A stretch of DNA of 36,585 bases from Methylocystis sp. (GTDB lineage: Bacteria > Pseudomonadota > Alphaproteobacteria > Rhizobiales > Beijerinckiaceae), in the NCBI RefSeq assembly GCF_021731785.1, contig NZ_JAKFWS010000082.1:1-36585 (forward strand), given 5' to 3'. How positions within the stretch are numbered: the stretch's first letter is position 1; each line of letters opens with the position of its first letter. A program made the translations under genes and the position numbers. Shown here piece after piece: positions 1 to 8,514 of this stretch. The notes under the pieces were generated by a model, which saw only the letters and a program-made list of their open reading frames with translations, was not told the origin of the DNA and did no database searches.

Positions 1-752
1 ATCGTCCGCTGTCGCTCAATGCGCCGCCGCTGGTCTTCGTCGGTCGCCGCACGTCGGAACTCACCAAATACGCCGCCAATGCGTTTCTCGCGACCAAGAT
101 CACCTTCATCAACGAAATCGCCGATCTATGCGAGAAAGTGGGCGCCGACGTGCAGGACGTCGCGCGCGGCATCGGTCTCGACAAGCGCATCGGCGGGAAA
201 TTCCTGCACGCCGGCCCCGGCTACGGCGGCTCCTGCTTTCCGAAGGATACGCTGGCGCTGATCAAGACCGGACAGGACGAGGGCGCCAGCCTGCGCATCG
301 TCGAAACGGTGGTCGCGGTCAATGACGCGCGCAAACGCGCCATGGCGCGCAAGGTGATCAACGCGCTCGGCGGTTCGGTGCGCGGCAAGAAGATCGCGCT
401 CTTAGGATTGGCGTTCAAGCCCAACACCGACGACATGCGCGACGCGCCCTCGCTCGCCATCGTCGCCTCTCTCGCCGGCGATGGCGCCAAGCTGCACGCC
501 TATGACCCCGAGAGCATGGCGCAGGCGCGTCCGCTGATGCCGGAAGTCACGTTCCACGACAACGCCTATTCGGCCCTGGAAGGCGCGGAGGCGCTCGCAA
601 TCGTCACCGAATGGGACGCCTTCCGCGCGCTCGATCTCGATCGGGTGAAGAGCCTGTTGAAGCAGCCGATCATCGTCGATCTGCGCAACGTCTATCGCCC
701 GGCCGACGTGCGCAAGCGCGGCTTCACCTATGTGAGCGTGGGGCGTACATAG
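1..752 (+). CDS. ugd: UDP-glucose 6-dehydrogenase, C-terminal part (5' end outside window)
   Basis: Oxidises UDP-glucose to UDP-glucuronate with two NAD+, a cytoplasmic step that supplies precursors for surface polysaccharides. The frame is open from base 3 with no start, so about 249 C-terminal residues are seen. The catalytic loop GPGYGGSCFPKDT, with the nucleophilic cysteine, is intact. Just before it is the central helical segment (SELTKYAANAFLATKITFINE) typical of the UDP-glucose/GDP-mannose dehydrogenase family. A second Rossmann-like UDP-binding domain follows (KIALLGLAFKPNTDDMRDAPS), ending in the usual IVDLRNVY region. GDP-mannose dehydrogenase is less likely because this loop and the FKPNTDD motif fit the Ugd/RkpK group better. 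The next gene starts 54 bases downstream. Confidence 0.93.
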   Translation, partial: RPLSLNAPPLVFVGRRTSELTKYAANAFLATKITFINEIADLCEKVGADVQDVARGIGLDKRIGGKFLHAGPGYGGSCFPKDTLALIKTGQDEGASLRIVETVVAVNDARKRAMARKVINALGGSVRGKKIALLGLAFKPNTDDMRDAPSLAIVASLAGDGAKLHAYDPESMAQARPLMPEVTFHDNAYSALEGAEALAIVTEWDAFRALDLDRVKSLLKQPIIVDLRNVYRPADVRKRGFTYVSVGRT

Positions 753-806
753 ACCGGCGCAGACCTGAGCTAAAAGGGCCGGGTTTGGCAGGCGAGATTT
801 TCGAAA

Positions 807-1397
807 TTGAAGCAAGCCGGGAGCGTGAAACAAACCACCTTCGATTTAGGACTGTCGAACGCCGTATTTTCAAAGTGTCGGCGTTATCGATACAGGTTGG
901 AGCGGACGTTCGCAAAAGAGGGCCCTGTCGCCGTTTTTCTTCTTCATAATCCGAGCACTGCGTGCGAAATCCAGGATGACGCGACAAGCCGGCGCGGCAT
1001 CAGTTTCGCAAAGGAGTGGGGCTGTTCGAAGCTCACCTTCATCAACGTCTGGGCGGGCATCGCTACCGATCCCAAAGAGCTATGGGGGATGGATGATCCG
1101 TGCGGGCCGGACAATGACGGATACATCCGTGAAGCGCTCCGAGAAGCGGCGGCGACACGCGGTCTCGTCGTCGCGGCTTACGGGAATATCCGGCCGCCCC
1201 ACGATCTGAAACAGCGCGTTCGAGATCGCTTAAAGGATGTGCATCGAGCGGTCCGGGAGTGCGAACCGCCGATCTACGCGCTCGGATGCAACCTCGACGG
1301 CTCGCCGAAACACCCGCTTTATCTGAGCATACGAACACCGCTGATCGAATGGCGGCCTTCATTGGATAGCTACGGAACTGTGGTCTCGGAGCCCTAG
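807..1397 (+). CDS. DUF1643 domain protein
   Basis: A 196-residue protein of the DUF1643 family, whose biochemical role is unknown. Family hallmarks seen: an N-terminal YRYRLERTF segment, a hydrophobic strand leading into LLHNPSTA (about residues 45-52), a following D-D-T-S-R-R pattern and FAKEWGCSKLTFINVWA. A conserved PCGPDND block comes next, then a strand VVAAYGN and the C-terminal ALGCNLDGSPKHPLYL motif seen across the family. The start is a TTG at 807 with AGGCGAG nine bases upstream; a GTG at 825 is an alternative but sits too close to its own purine stretch. It lies between ugd and the convergent hemA, with no operon partner that hints at function. Confidence 0.8.
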   Translation: MKQAGSVKQTTFDLGLSNAVFSKCRRYRYRLERTFAKEGPVAVFLLHNPSTACEIQDDATSRRGISFAKEWGCSKLTFINVWAGIATDPKELWGMDDPCGPDNDGYIREALREAAATRGLVVAAYGNIRPPHDLKQRVRDRLKDVHRAVRECEPPIYALGCNLDGSPKHPLYLSIRTPLIEWRPSLDSYGTVVSEP

Positions 1398-1468
1398 ATT
1401 TTATGAGTGCGCACGCGCGCTTCACGTTGTGAGCGCGGCCCGTTCATAACGGCCGTCGCCGCGCCCGC

Positions 1469-2755
1469 TCACTGCGCCGCGAGTTTGATTTCGGGATAGC
1501 TGCACTTCTCGTCGCTCTTCGCCTCGACATGGAGATGCGACGGCGGTTCGACGAACGGAATGCCCAGCGTCTGCCAAACGTCGACGAGCGATTCGACGAG
1601 GCTCGCGATATGCGCATGCGTGTGGCGCGGCGTCGGCGTGACCCGAAGCCGCTCGCTTCCCTTCGCCACAGTCGGGTAGTTGATCGGCTGAATATAGATC
1701 GAGTGGCGTTCGAGCAGCAGGTCGCTCGCCGCCTTGCAGAGTTCGGCGTCGCGCACCATCACCGGCACGATATGCGAGCCATTTTCGAGCACGGGCAGGC
1801 CGGCGGCGGCAAGCGCGTGCTTGGTGATATGCGTGACGCGTTGATGCGCCGCCCGCAGGTCTGGCCGGCGCTTGAGCAGACGCACGGCGGCGCAAGCGGC
1901 GGCGGCGACGGCCGGCGGCAGCGCCGTGGTGAAAATGAACGAAGCGGCGTAGGACCGGATCGCGTCGATCACCGCCGCGTCGCCGGCGATATAGCCGCCC
2001 ATCGTGCCGAAGCCCTTGGCGAGCGTGCCCTCGATCACATTGACGCGGTCCATCACGCCTTCGCGTTCGCAGACGCCGCCGCCGCGCGCGCCATACATGC
2101 CGACCGCATGCACCTCGTCGACATAGGTCATCGCGCCATAGCGCTCGGCGAGCGCGACGATGTCGGCGACCGGCGCAATATTGCCGTTCATCGAATAGAG
2201 GCTTTCGAAGATCACAAGCTTGGGCCGATCGCCTGCGTCGATCAGCAATTCTTCGAGATGCGCCAGATCATTGTGGCGGAAGATTTTCTTTTCGGCCCGC
2301 GAGCGCTTCACGCCTTCGATCATCGAATTGTGATTGGAGGCGTCGGAGAGGATGACGCAATTGGGCAAGAGGTCGGCGATCGTCGAAATCGCCGCGAGGT
2401 TGGAAATCCAGCCGGAGGTGAAGACGAGCGCGCGTTCCTTGCCATGCAGGTCGGCGAGCTCGCGCTCAAGCTCGACGATGGCGTGGCTGGTGCCGGAGAT
2501 ATTGCGCGTGCCGCCTGCGCCCGCGCCGACCTTGTTCGCCGTCTCGACCATGGCGGCGATCACGTCGGGGTGCTGGCCCATGCCGAGATAGTCGTTCGAG
2601 CACCAGATGGTCACCGGCTCCACCGAGCCGTCGTCGCGATGCCAGTTCGCCAGCGGAAAAGCCTCGACGTCGCGCTCCAGATGCGCAAAGACGCGGTAAC
2701 GGCGCTCGTCCTTCAGACGGGAGACGGCGGCCTCGAAGTAACGCCGATAGACCAT
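1469..2755 (-). CDS. hemA: 5-aminolevulinate synthase
   Basis: Condenses glycine and succinyl-CoA to 5-aminolevulinate, the first step of tetrapyrrole (haem, and possibly corrinoid or chlorophyll) synthesis by the C4 route typical of alphaproteobacteria. The 428 residues match the family in length and start ([20 protein letters not shown]). Visible are the glycine-rich [14 protein letters not shown] segment (about 78-90), the cofactor-stacking region around SNHNS (about 140-144), the PLP aspartate in YVDEVHAVG (about D213), and the PLP lysine in EGTLAKGFG (about K247). A GGAG ribosome binding site lies just upstream of the ATG. It is transcribed alone, convergent with the DUF1643 gene and divergent from the adenosyltransferase gene. 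No FNR/FixK box was found in its upstream region. Confidence 0.97.
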   Translation of the reverse strand: MVYRRYFEAAVSRLKDERRYRVFAHLERDVEAFPLANWHRDDGSVEPVTIWCSNDYLGMGQHPDVIAAMVETANKVGAGAGGTRNISGTSHAIVELERELADLHGKERALVFTSGWISNLAAISTIADLLPNCVILSDASNHNSMIEGVKRSRAEKKIFRHNDLAHLEELLIDAGDRPKLVIFESLYSMNGNIAPVADIVALAERYGAMTYVDEVHAVGMYGARGGGVCEREGVMDRVNVIEGTLAKGFGTMGGYIAGDAAVIDAIRSYAASFIFTTALPPAVAAAACAAVRLLKRRPDLRAAHQRVTHITKHALAAAGLPVLENGSHIVPVMVRDAELCKAASDLLLERHSIYIQPINYPTVAKGSERLRVTPTPRHTHAHIASLVESLVDVWQTLGIPFVEPPSHLHVEAKSDEKCSYPEIKLAAQ

Positions 2756-3071
2756 GCTCCAACCCTTTGATTTTTATTTGCCCCGAAGTCCACGGCGCGG
2801 CCCCCGTCCTGCCTGCCGTCTAGTTTGGACGATTTCTTACATAGCCGATCCGCGTCCGGAAGGCGAGTGGCCGAATGACGCGCCCGCGGCTCTTTTCATG
2901 CGGAATTCCGGGCCAGTGCGAAATAAAATGATGGCGCCACCGCGGGCGAAGCCGCTATCCAAACTGCGTCTTGCCGATCCGCCCTCGCCGGAGCTTTTTT
3001 GAGCAAGGCGCTTTAGGCATGACCATCAGGCGCGCGTGGCGTAACGAGAGACCGGGGTGCGTAGGACGGCG
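2756..3071. other. Divergent intergenic region hemA / adenosyltransferase
   Basis: 316 bases between two divergent genes. It must hold the promoters of both. I see no clear -35/-10 pair, riboswitch core or FNR-type palindrome. The 82-codon frame open at 2754-3002 has no family resemblance and no ribosome binding site and is judged spurious. Confidence 0.5.
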
Positions 3072-3596
3072 ATGAAGCTCTATACGAAAAAAGGCGACCG
3101 GGGACAGACCAGTCTCTTCTCAGGCCGGCGCGCGGCGAAATTCGATCCGCGCGTGGCCGCCGTCGGCGATCTCGACGAATTGTCGGCGAGCCTCGGGCTC
3201 GCGCGCGTCGCCTTTCCGCAATCCGACGATCTTTTGTGCGGCGCGCAAAAGGCGCTCTATAAAATCAGCGCCATCGTCAGCGCCGAAGCGCGTCAGATCG
3301 ATATCCTATTGGACGACGCCGAAATCGCGGCGCTCGAAATCGAGATCGACCGCGCCAGCGACGCCCTGCCACCCTTACGCGATTTCATCTATCCGGGAGA
3401 GGCGGAGGCGAGCGCGCGTCTCCACATGGCCCGCGCCGTCGCCAGGCGCGCCGAGCGCAGCATCGCCGCGCTCGAAGCGCCGCCGGCGCCCGACAACGCT
3501 CTCGCCTATCTCAATCGCTTAAGCGATTTGTTGTTCGCTCTGGCGCGGCTCGCGGACCAGCAGAGCGGACATGGCGACCGGATGCTCGGCGGCTGA
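3072..3596 (+). CDS. pduO: Cob(I)alamin adenosyltransferase, PduO type
   Basis: Transfers the adenosyl group of ATP to cob(I)alamin to make adenosylcobalamin, the coenzyme of mutases such as methylmalonyl-CoA mutase. The 174 residues contain the N-terminal nucleotide-binding TKKGDRGQTSLFSGRR, the central DFIYPGEAEASARLHMARAVARR helix with its ATP-contacting arginines, and the C-terminal LNRLSDLLFALARLA helix, all hallmarks of the PduO/MMAB family. The start is the ATG at 3072 with AGGA six bases upstream; an in-frame GTG at 3057 would add only five residues foreign to the family. A broken second copy of its middle part lies at 6546-6662. No B12 riboswitch precedes this copy. Confidence 0.94.
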   Translation: MKLYTKKGDRGQTSLFSGRRAAKFDPRVAAVGDLDELSASLGLARVAFPQSDDLLCGAQKALYKISAIVSAEARQIDILLDDAEIAALEIEIDRASDALPPLRDFIYPGEAEASARLHMARAVARRAERSIAALEAPPAPDNALAYLNRLSDLLFALARLADQQSGHGDRMLGG

Positions 3597-3707
3597 AGTT
3601 TCGCGAGTCGCAGCGGTGGCTTCGCGCAAGTAGCAGACATTAGCTTGGAGATATTCGGCGCCGCTGCAGAAAAGGACGAACCTGCTCAGCCAGGCGTTAA
3701 AAAGAAG

Positions 3708-4535
3708 TCACGTGATCGCCGCCGCCGGCGCCGGAATCTCCTCGGCGATGACCCTGAAGCTCGCGAGCGTGCACGGGCCAAATGAGGTGACCATCGCGAC
3801 GTCGGTCGCATCTCGTCCGCGCGCAATCAGGATGCGCCCGATTCGCGGCGTGTTGTGGCGGGCGTCGAACGTGTGCCAGCGCCCACCGAGATAGACTTCG
3901 AACCAGGCGCTGAAATCCATCAAGGATTCGTCTGGCGGCACGCCGATGTCCCCAAGATAGCCGGTGCAGTAACGCGCGGGCATATTCATGCAGCGGCATA
4001 ATGCGACAGCGAGATGGGCGAAGTCGCGGCACACGCCGCGTTGCTCCTTATTCGCGTCCCACGCCGTTCTTGTTGGGCTAGCGTGCTCGTAATCGAACGC
4101 GATGCGATCGTGGACATAGTCGCAGATCGCCTGCGCCAGCGGCCAACCCTTCGGAACCTGACCGAAAAGCGACCACGCCAAGTCCGACAGGCGATCGGTC
4201 TCGCAATAGCGGCTGCCGAGCAGATAAATCAGAACCTCCACCGGCAGGTCTTCGAGCGCATGCTGCTCGGCCGCCGCGGCGATTGGATCGGGCCTCCCGT
4301 CGTCCTGAACAAGAAAGTCCGACGACATTGTCAGCCGGCCCGCAGGGGCGCGGATGACATGGCAGAAATTGCCGAAACTGTCGTGATAGGTGTTGGCGGG
4401 GAGGGGCGGATCGAGGCGCATGCGATCGGCGGTCAGCACATCGGCGAGGCGCGAGGGATGGACGCTCAGCGTCAGAATCATGGGCGTCGGCTGCGGGCAG
4501 TCATAGGAGATTTCGTAGCCGACGCGAATCTTCAT
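3708..4535 (-). CDS. Transglutaminase-like protein lacking the canonical histidine
   Basis: 275 residues of the bacterial transglutaminase-like (papain-fold) family, with an N-terminal beta-rich domain (about 1-110) and a C-terminal core. The nucleophile is visible in EQRGVCRDFAHLA (C169) and the aspartate in RWHTFDARHN (D224). The position that is histidine in the canonical HAWFE motif is serine here (DFSAWFEVYL, about S209). I believe this is a trait of an alphaproteobacterial subfamily, but it makes catalysis uncertain. An AGGAGG site directly upstream fixes the start at 4535, so the longer open frame up to 4688 is not used. It follows the second transglutaminase-like gene by 50 bases, suggesting one operon. 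Substrate unknown; such proteins often sit with ATP-grasp and alpha-E genes in amide or peptide metabolism loci, which are not present here. Confidence 0.88.
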   Translation of the reverse strand: MKIRVGYEISYDCPQPTPMILTLSVHPSRLADVLTADRMRLDPPLPANTYHDSFGNFCHVIRAPAGRLTMSSDFLVQDDGRPDPIAAAAEQHALEDLPVEVLIYLLGSRYCETDRLSDLAWSLFGQVPKGWPLAQAICDYVHDRIAFDYEHASPTRTAWDANKEQRGVCRDFAHLAVALCRCMNMPARYCTGYLGDIGVPPDESLMDFSAWFEVYLGGRWHTFDARHNTPRIGRILIARGRDATDVAMVTSFGPCTLASFRVIAEEIPAPAAAIT

Positions 4536-4585
4536 CGGAAAGCCTCCTTTGCTCGAACAAGCGGAGCCGTCGCAACGGTCGAGCA

Positions 4586-5488
4586 TTATCCTCCCGCGCT
4601 CATGAGAGCGCCGCATTCGGCGTCCGCAGCAGCGGCGACTTTGACGGCGACCTTCATGGCGAGATGGTCGGACGCCGTCCCGATCCATGTTCCTTGCAGC
4701 GGAATCGCTTCCCTTGGCTCATCCACGACCGCGATGCGCACCAAATTCCGATTCCCGAACATGCCGCTCGATGGATCGAAGTCAACCCAGCCCGGGCCGG
4801 CGATATAGGCCTGGACCCAAGCATGGGTGTTGCCCCCGATGTCGCCGTCGTCGTCATCATCGTCAAGATGCAGATATCCGGAAACGAATCGCGCGGCGAT
4901 GCCAAGCGAGCGCAGCGCCGCGATCATGAGCGTCGCAAGGTCGCGACAACTTCCGCTGGCGAGTTCCAGAGTCTGGACCGGGTCCTGCACGCCCTTCTCG
5001 TGTCGCGCCACATGTTTGAAGGTCCGGTTGATGGTCTGCGTCATCTCGACGAGAAGCTTGTGGGTGTCGGCCGAGCCGTCCTCACGCAGGAACGTGGCGG
5101 CCCAGCGATCGAGCCGAGGATGCTGCGACTGTGGCGTGAGGAAGCGCGCGAGATCGCGGCTCTCTTCCTCGCCGTAGGCAAACGGATGGCTCCGCGCAAA
5201 GTCCTCAATATCGGCTTCTTTGAAGTCGGTTGGCGCGTGGCGGAGGCGCATGGTGCTTTCGACGCGAAGCTCGCAGGCGGGTTCCGCGAAACGGGCCGTC
5301 GCGACATGATTGCCGAAAATATCCCGCGTCCAGGAGATCTGGCTCGGCGCGGGCGTAATTTCGAGTTCGGACTCGAGCACGATTTGGTCATCATCGTCGC
5401 GTGGACGCAGCATCATCCGGTGCTCGCCGAACGCGACAGGCTGCGCATAATGGTAAGTCGTGACGTGTCGGACGGTGAGAATCGGCAT
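4586..5488 (-). CDS. Transglutaminase-like protein with complete catalytic triad
   Basis: 300 residues. The N-terminal beta domain opens with MPILTVRHVTTYHYAQPV, the usual start of this family, and the core carries ASGSCRDLATLM (C181), NTHAWVQAYI (H222) and WVDFDPSSG (D238), a full Cys-His-Asp triad. Between C181 and H222 is a run of six aspartates followed by GD (about residues 209-215), unusually acidic for this loop. The start at 5488 is chosen by family fit; an ATG seven codons upstream (5509) is possible, and the frame continues open to 5626. It is the first gene of a two-gene operon with the preceding family member and is divergent from the N-formylglutamate amidohydrolase-like gene, with 122 bases between. 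Likely a cysteine protease or amidase rather than a cross-linking enzyme; substrate unknown. Confidence 0.88.
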   Translation of the reverse strand: MPILTVRHVTTYHYAQPVAFGEHRMMLRPRDDDDQIVLESELEITPAPSQISWTRDIFGNHVATARFAEPACELRVESTMRLRHAPTDFKEADIEDFARSHPFAYGEEESRDLARFLTPQSQHPRLDRWAATFLREDGSADTHKLLVEMTQTINRTFKHVARHEKGVQDPVQTLELASGSCRDLATLMIAALRSLGIAARFVSGYLHLDDDDDDGDIGGNTHAWVQAYIAGPGWVDFDPSSGMFGNRNLVRIAVVDEPREAIPLQGTWIGTASDHLAMKVAVKVAAAADAECGALMSAGG

Positions 5489-5610
5489 TGCGGTCTCGCG
5501 CTGATCCATGTTGCGGATAAAGCAAGTTCCGATAGCAGGCAATTTCCGCGCCAGGAACGGGACTCGTTTGTCGCCCTGCGGCGCCGCCAGTCCAATGAAA
5601 GAGAACGCCA

Positions 5611-6396
5611 ATGAATGGAACGCCATACAGCCTGTTGGCAGCCGACGAACCGGCCCCGATCATTGTGCATAATGAAAACGGTCTCTCGCCGTTTGTGATC
5701 GTGGTTGATCACGCGGGAAATTCTCTCCCGCGCGCGCTCGGCCGGCTCGGCGTTCCGGAGAGCGAATTGGCGCGCCACATTGCCTGGGACATTGGCATAG
5801 CCGCGGTTTCGCGCTTCGTGGCGGATGCGCTCGACGCCACTTTGGTGCAGCAGAACTATTCGCGCCTCGTTATCGACTGCAACCGCGCGCCGGGGTCACA
5901 GACGTCAATCCCCGAAATCAGCGAGTTTACCCCGATCCCTGGAAACGTCAGCTTGAACGAAGTCCAGAAGGACGCGCGCCTGCGCGAGATTTTCCAGCCC
6001 TATCATGATCGGATCAAAGCCGAGCTTGATCGGCGATGGCGGGAGGGCCGGCCGGCGGCATTGATCGCGCTGCATAGTTTTACGCCGGTCTTCATGGGCG
6101 CGGCGCGGCCCTGGCATGCTGGCGTGCTTTACAATCGCGACGCGCGTTTCGCCAATATGCTGATCGCTTCGCTCAGACGTGAAGAAGGACTCATCGTCGG
6201 CGACAATGAGCCCTATAGCGTGACCGATGAATCGGATTACACTATTCCGGTGCATGGCGAGCGACGCGGCCTGCTTCACGTCGAGGTCGAGATCCGCCAG
6301 GACCTGATTGCCGGCGACAGCGGACAGCGCGCGTGGGGCGCGCTGCTCGCGCATTTGCTGCCGCTGGCGTATCAAGCGCTGGCGACGGCGTCGTAA
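5611..6396 (+). CDS. N-formylglutamate amidohydrolase family protein
   Basis: 261 residues of the zinc-dependent N-formylglutamate amidohydrolase (HutG/FGase) family. Key blocks: VIVVDHAGNSLP (about 28-39), IAWDIG near residue 58, a VQQNYSRLVIDCNR segment, then IALHSFTPVFMG with the metal-site histidine, and a late GERRGLLHVEVEIRQDL block. Known members release formate from N-formylglutamate in histidine breakdown, but no hut genes are nearby, so a different N-acyl amide substrate is as likely. It is divergent from the two transglutaminase-like genes, a neighbour combination compatible with a shared amide-hydrolysing role (inference). The ATG at 5611 follows AAAGAGAA, an adequate ribosome binding site. 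Confidence 0.88.
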   Translation: MNGTPYSLLAADEPAPIIVHNENGLSPFVIVVDHAGNSLPRALGRLGVPESELARHIAWDIGIAAVSRFVADALDATLVQQNYSRLVIDCNRAPGSQTSIPEISEFTPIPGNVSLNEVQKDARLREIFQPYHDRIKAELDRRWREGRPAALIALHSFTPVFMGAARPWHAGVLYNRDARFANMLIASLRREEGLIVGDNEPYSVTDESDYTIPVHGERRGLLHVEVEIRQDLIAGDSGQRAWGALLAHLLPLAYQALATAS

Positions 6397-6545
6397 CCTT
6401 CAGGCGATGGAATTGCGTTGCTCTAGGGAGGTCGCGCGCGGTCTGGATCGAAGGGGCGGCCGATCGCGCCGCGGGTCATCGCTTCCGGTGCATCCGCCTT
6501 CAGGAATGACACGAATGGGTCAGCTAACAGCGCCTCGAGCGATGC

Positions 6546-6662
6546 GAGCGACGCGCTGCCGCCGCTGCGCGACTTCATCGTTCCGGGAGAGGCGGAGGGG
6601 CGAGCGCGCGTCTTGACATGGCGCGCGCCGTCGCAAGGCGCGCCGAACGCAACATCGCCGCT
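6546..6662 (+). pseudogene. Remnant of a second PduO-type adenosyltransferase gene
   Basis: About 117 bases closely resemble the middle of the intact adenosyltransferase gene (roughly 3360-3475). In two frames one can read SDALPPLRDFI, PGEAE and then ARAVARRAERNIAA, matching SDALPPLRDFIYPGEAE and ARAVARRAERSIAA of the intact protein. Small insertions and deletions (around GGAGGGGCGAGC and CGTCTTGACATG) break the frame. Nothing of the N- or C-terminal parts is present. The fragment ends exactly where the stop codon of the convergent alpha/beta hydrolase gene begins. The remaining part of the gap from 6397 shows no recognisable gene. Confidence 0.82.
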
Positions 6663-8203
6663 TACTTCTTTTCTTGTAATCGGGATGATCTTAGCCATTC
6701 CCTCATTCGATTGAAGTCCGGGTCGGTCGTAAGGATAGGTGTAGCTCGGAAAGCCGGTTGCTCCGCCAGAGCGGCGAACATAAGCGTTCTGAAAAGAGGG
6801 GAGTTGAAATAGCTCTTATGCGCAAGCTCGAAGGCGGCCATCACCTCGGAGAAATTCGGAAGAGCTTCCGCATTGTCCGATTTCAGGGCCGAGTAGACTT
6901 CGCGGCGCAACGTCTGAACGACCGCCAGTGATTGAGACTCATCAAAAACGGTCAACTGTTCGGCAAGGTCGGCGGGCATGGTCACCGGTGGCTGCGCCGA
7001 CCACATCGGCCTATCCGCAATTTTGGTGGCACTTTGCCCGGGGAAGTCTAGACGGAGCAAGAGGCGCTGCAAGAGATCACCGATAAGGGCGCCAACCCAT
7101 GCTAGGCTTAGGCATTTGAATATACAGACAACGACTAGGCATGCAGCGAGAGTAATGGCGAGTGGCACGCCAATTCTTAGCGCCTGCTCCAGATATTCCA
7201 TGATCGTAAAAGCGGGCTTCGGCAAATGGTCACCGGAATTGAACAATGACGGTTGCGAATTATTAGCCGCCGAGAACAATCCAAGCCATATGAAGACGAA
7301 AATCGACGCGACCGCAAAATTCAATAGAACGAAAACAGCCGAAATATTTTCCTTTAGCTTGGGAATTAACGCGATCGGTCTCGCATTAACCACGCGGGAC
7401 AGCCCTCCGATCGCCTCGTCGAGCGGATGCGCAAGCCCTAACCACCGTGATGCGTACTGCTCGCTTGTCCTGTGGACATTGGCCCGGCTGATCGCACTGT
7501 CCGCCTTAGCACGTTCGTCGATAAAGAGCCTGACGATGAACAAGAAGGCAAAGCCTACAACAAGTCTGTATGTATAGCCGATGATCTCCGAAGGGCTTTG
7601 CCAAAAATGGTCGTAACAGGTGAGTTGTATTGGCTGACCTTGTAGCGGTTTGGAAACGGATTGCGAACCCTCGCTGCAACTTGGCTTAGGTTTAAAGGCA
7701 GGGTCGAGGGCTATAAGCTGCCCATTGAGAAAGCCTTCGGGGGTTGTCGCGGAGGAGACCGCTGCGCCGAGCGCGACAAGAAACACAGCGATGAGCAGAA
7801 CGGGAACAGCAATGCTCAATAAGACGCTACGCTTGGCGACGTGGATGAAAGGCGTCCCGACCGTGACTGCTTGCATGAGGTTGGGCAGCGGCAATTTCGC
7901 TTCGCTGGCTAGTAGCAACGCGTTGCTTACGACCGAGCCCCCGTGAGAATGACCAATCAAGACGTATTGCTCCGCCCTTTCCTCAAGCGCCTCACATAGC
8001 TTGAGCAGCTTTTCCGCAGCCTTTCGCCTGGAGACCTCGCTGTTGTGGCCCTCCCATTGCAGGGGATCGAAGGAGAGGGCGCCCTCTTTGGGCTCGATGC
8101 ATTCCCGAAGATGGCGTTCGAATGGCGATCCGCGTTGCCACCACTGATCACCTGCTTCGGGCCCCGCAGCATAAGTTCCATGGATGGAAACGATGGTCGG
8201 CAC
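6662..8203 (-). CDS. Membrane-anchored alpha/beta hydrolase, function unknown
   Basis: 513 residues. The N-terminal part has the start of an alpha/beta-hydrolase fold: strand PTIVSIHGTYA, with the HG oxyanion motif, then QYVLIGHSHGGSVVSNALL with the nucleophile elbow GHSHG (S86). TVGTPFIH follows, as in lipases. Four hydrophobic segments lie at about 126-150, 206-228, 287-312 and 344-372, followed by a soluble C-terminal tail of about 130 residues. The block RWLGLAHPLDEAIGGL between the second and third segments could supply acid or base residues. Start is GTG at 8203 with GGAGG seven bases upstream. Codon use is visibly more AT-rich than the neighbours, and both sides hold gene remnants, suggesting acquisition. 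It may be a lipase or esterase acting at the inner membrane; no partner gene is adjacent. Confidence 0.8.
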   Translation of the reverse strand: MPTIVSIHGTYAAGPEAGDQWWQRGSPFERHLRECIEPKEGALSFDPLQWEGHNSEVSRRKAAEKLLKLCEALEERAEQYVLIGHSHGGSVVSNALLLASEAKLPLPNLMQAVTVGTPFIHVAKRSVLLSIAVPVLLIAVFLVALGAAVSSATTPEGFLNGQLIALDPAFKPKPSCSEGSQSVSKPLQGQPIQLTCYDHFWQSPSEIIGYTYRLVVGFAFLFIVRLFIDERAKADSAISRANVHRTSEQYASRWLGLAHPLDEAIGGLSRVVNARPIALIPKLKENISAVFVLLNFAVASIFVFIWLGLFSAANNSQPSLFNSGDHLPKPAFTIMEYLEQALRIGVPLAITLAACLVVVCIFKCLSLAWVGALIGDLLQRLLLRLDFPGQSATKIADRPMWSAQPPVTMPADLAEQLTVFDESQSLAVVQTLRREVYSALKSDNAEALPNFSEVMAAFELAHKSYFNSPLFRTLMFAALAEQPAFRATPILTTDPDFNRMREWLRSSRLQEKK

Positions 8204-8514
8204 GATCGTCCTCCGGCAGCGACGCCTGGGATTAATATTGGAAATTCAGGACATCGGGCGCCGGGTCAAAACTTCTCTCAAACTGACGGTTTCGTAAAGT
8301 TGAGCCCATGCAGTTGATCCGGTTAGCTGGGCCGCTTTCGGGACACTTTGTGGACCTGTATCCCCCGATGCAGCCCCTTTTTGCTCGCATGGCAAATCGG
8401 ACGGGCGCCAAAGTTCGCTTCCACAATCCCGGCGACGGCGCGGCAAGGCAATGCGCGCCTTTTGAGGGTCCGCTCCGGCTCGCGACCTGGCCTTCGCCAA
8501 CGGCTCCTTCGCCC
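8204..8514. other. Intergenic stretch without recognisable gene
   Basis: Upstream of the hydrolase gene. Short frames exist on both strands (a 106-codon one at 8308-8628 on the plus strand), but none has a family match that I recognise, and the plus-strand one runs into the antisense of the gene remnant that follows. Could be decayed mobile or coding DNA; no transposase motif or terminal repeat could be made out. Confidence 0.4.

Noticed and set aside
1529-2770. 413-codon open frame antisense to hemA
   Set aside because: Shadow of hemA codon bias; low-complexity Arg/His/Asp-rich product without motifs.
8204-8514. Suspected insertion sequence remnant
   Set aside because: No transposase motif, terminal inverted repeat or target duplication could be identified, so it is left as unexplained.
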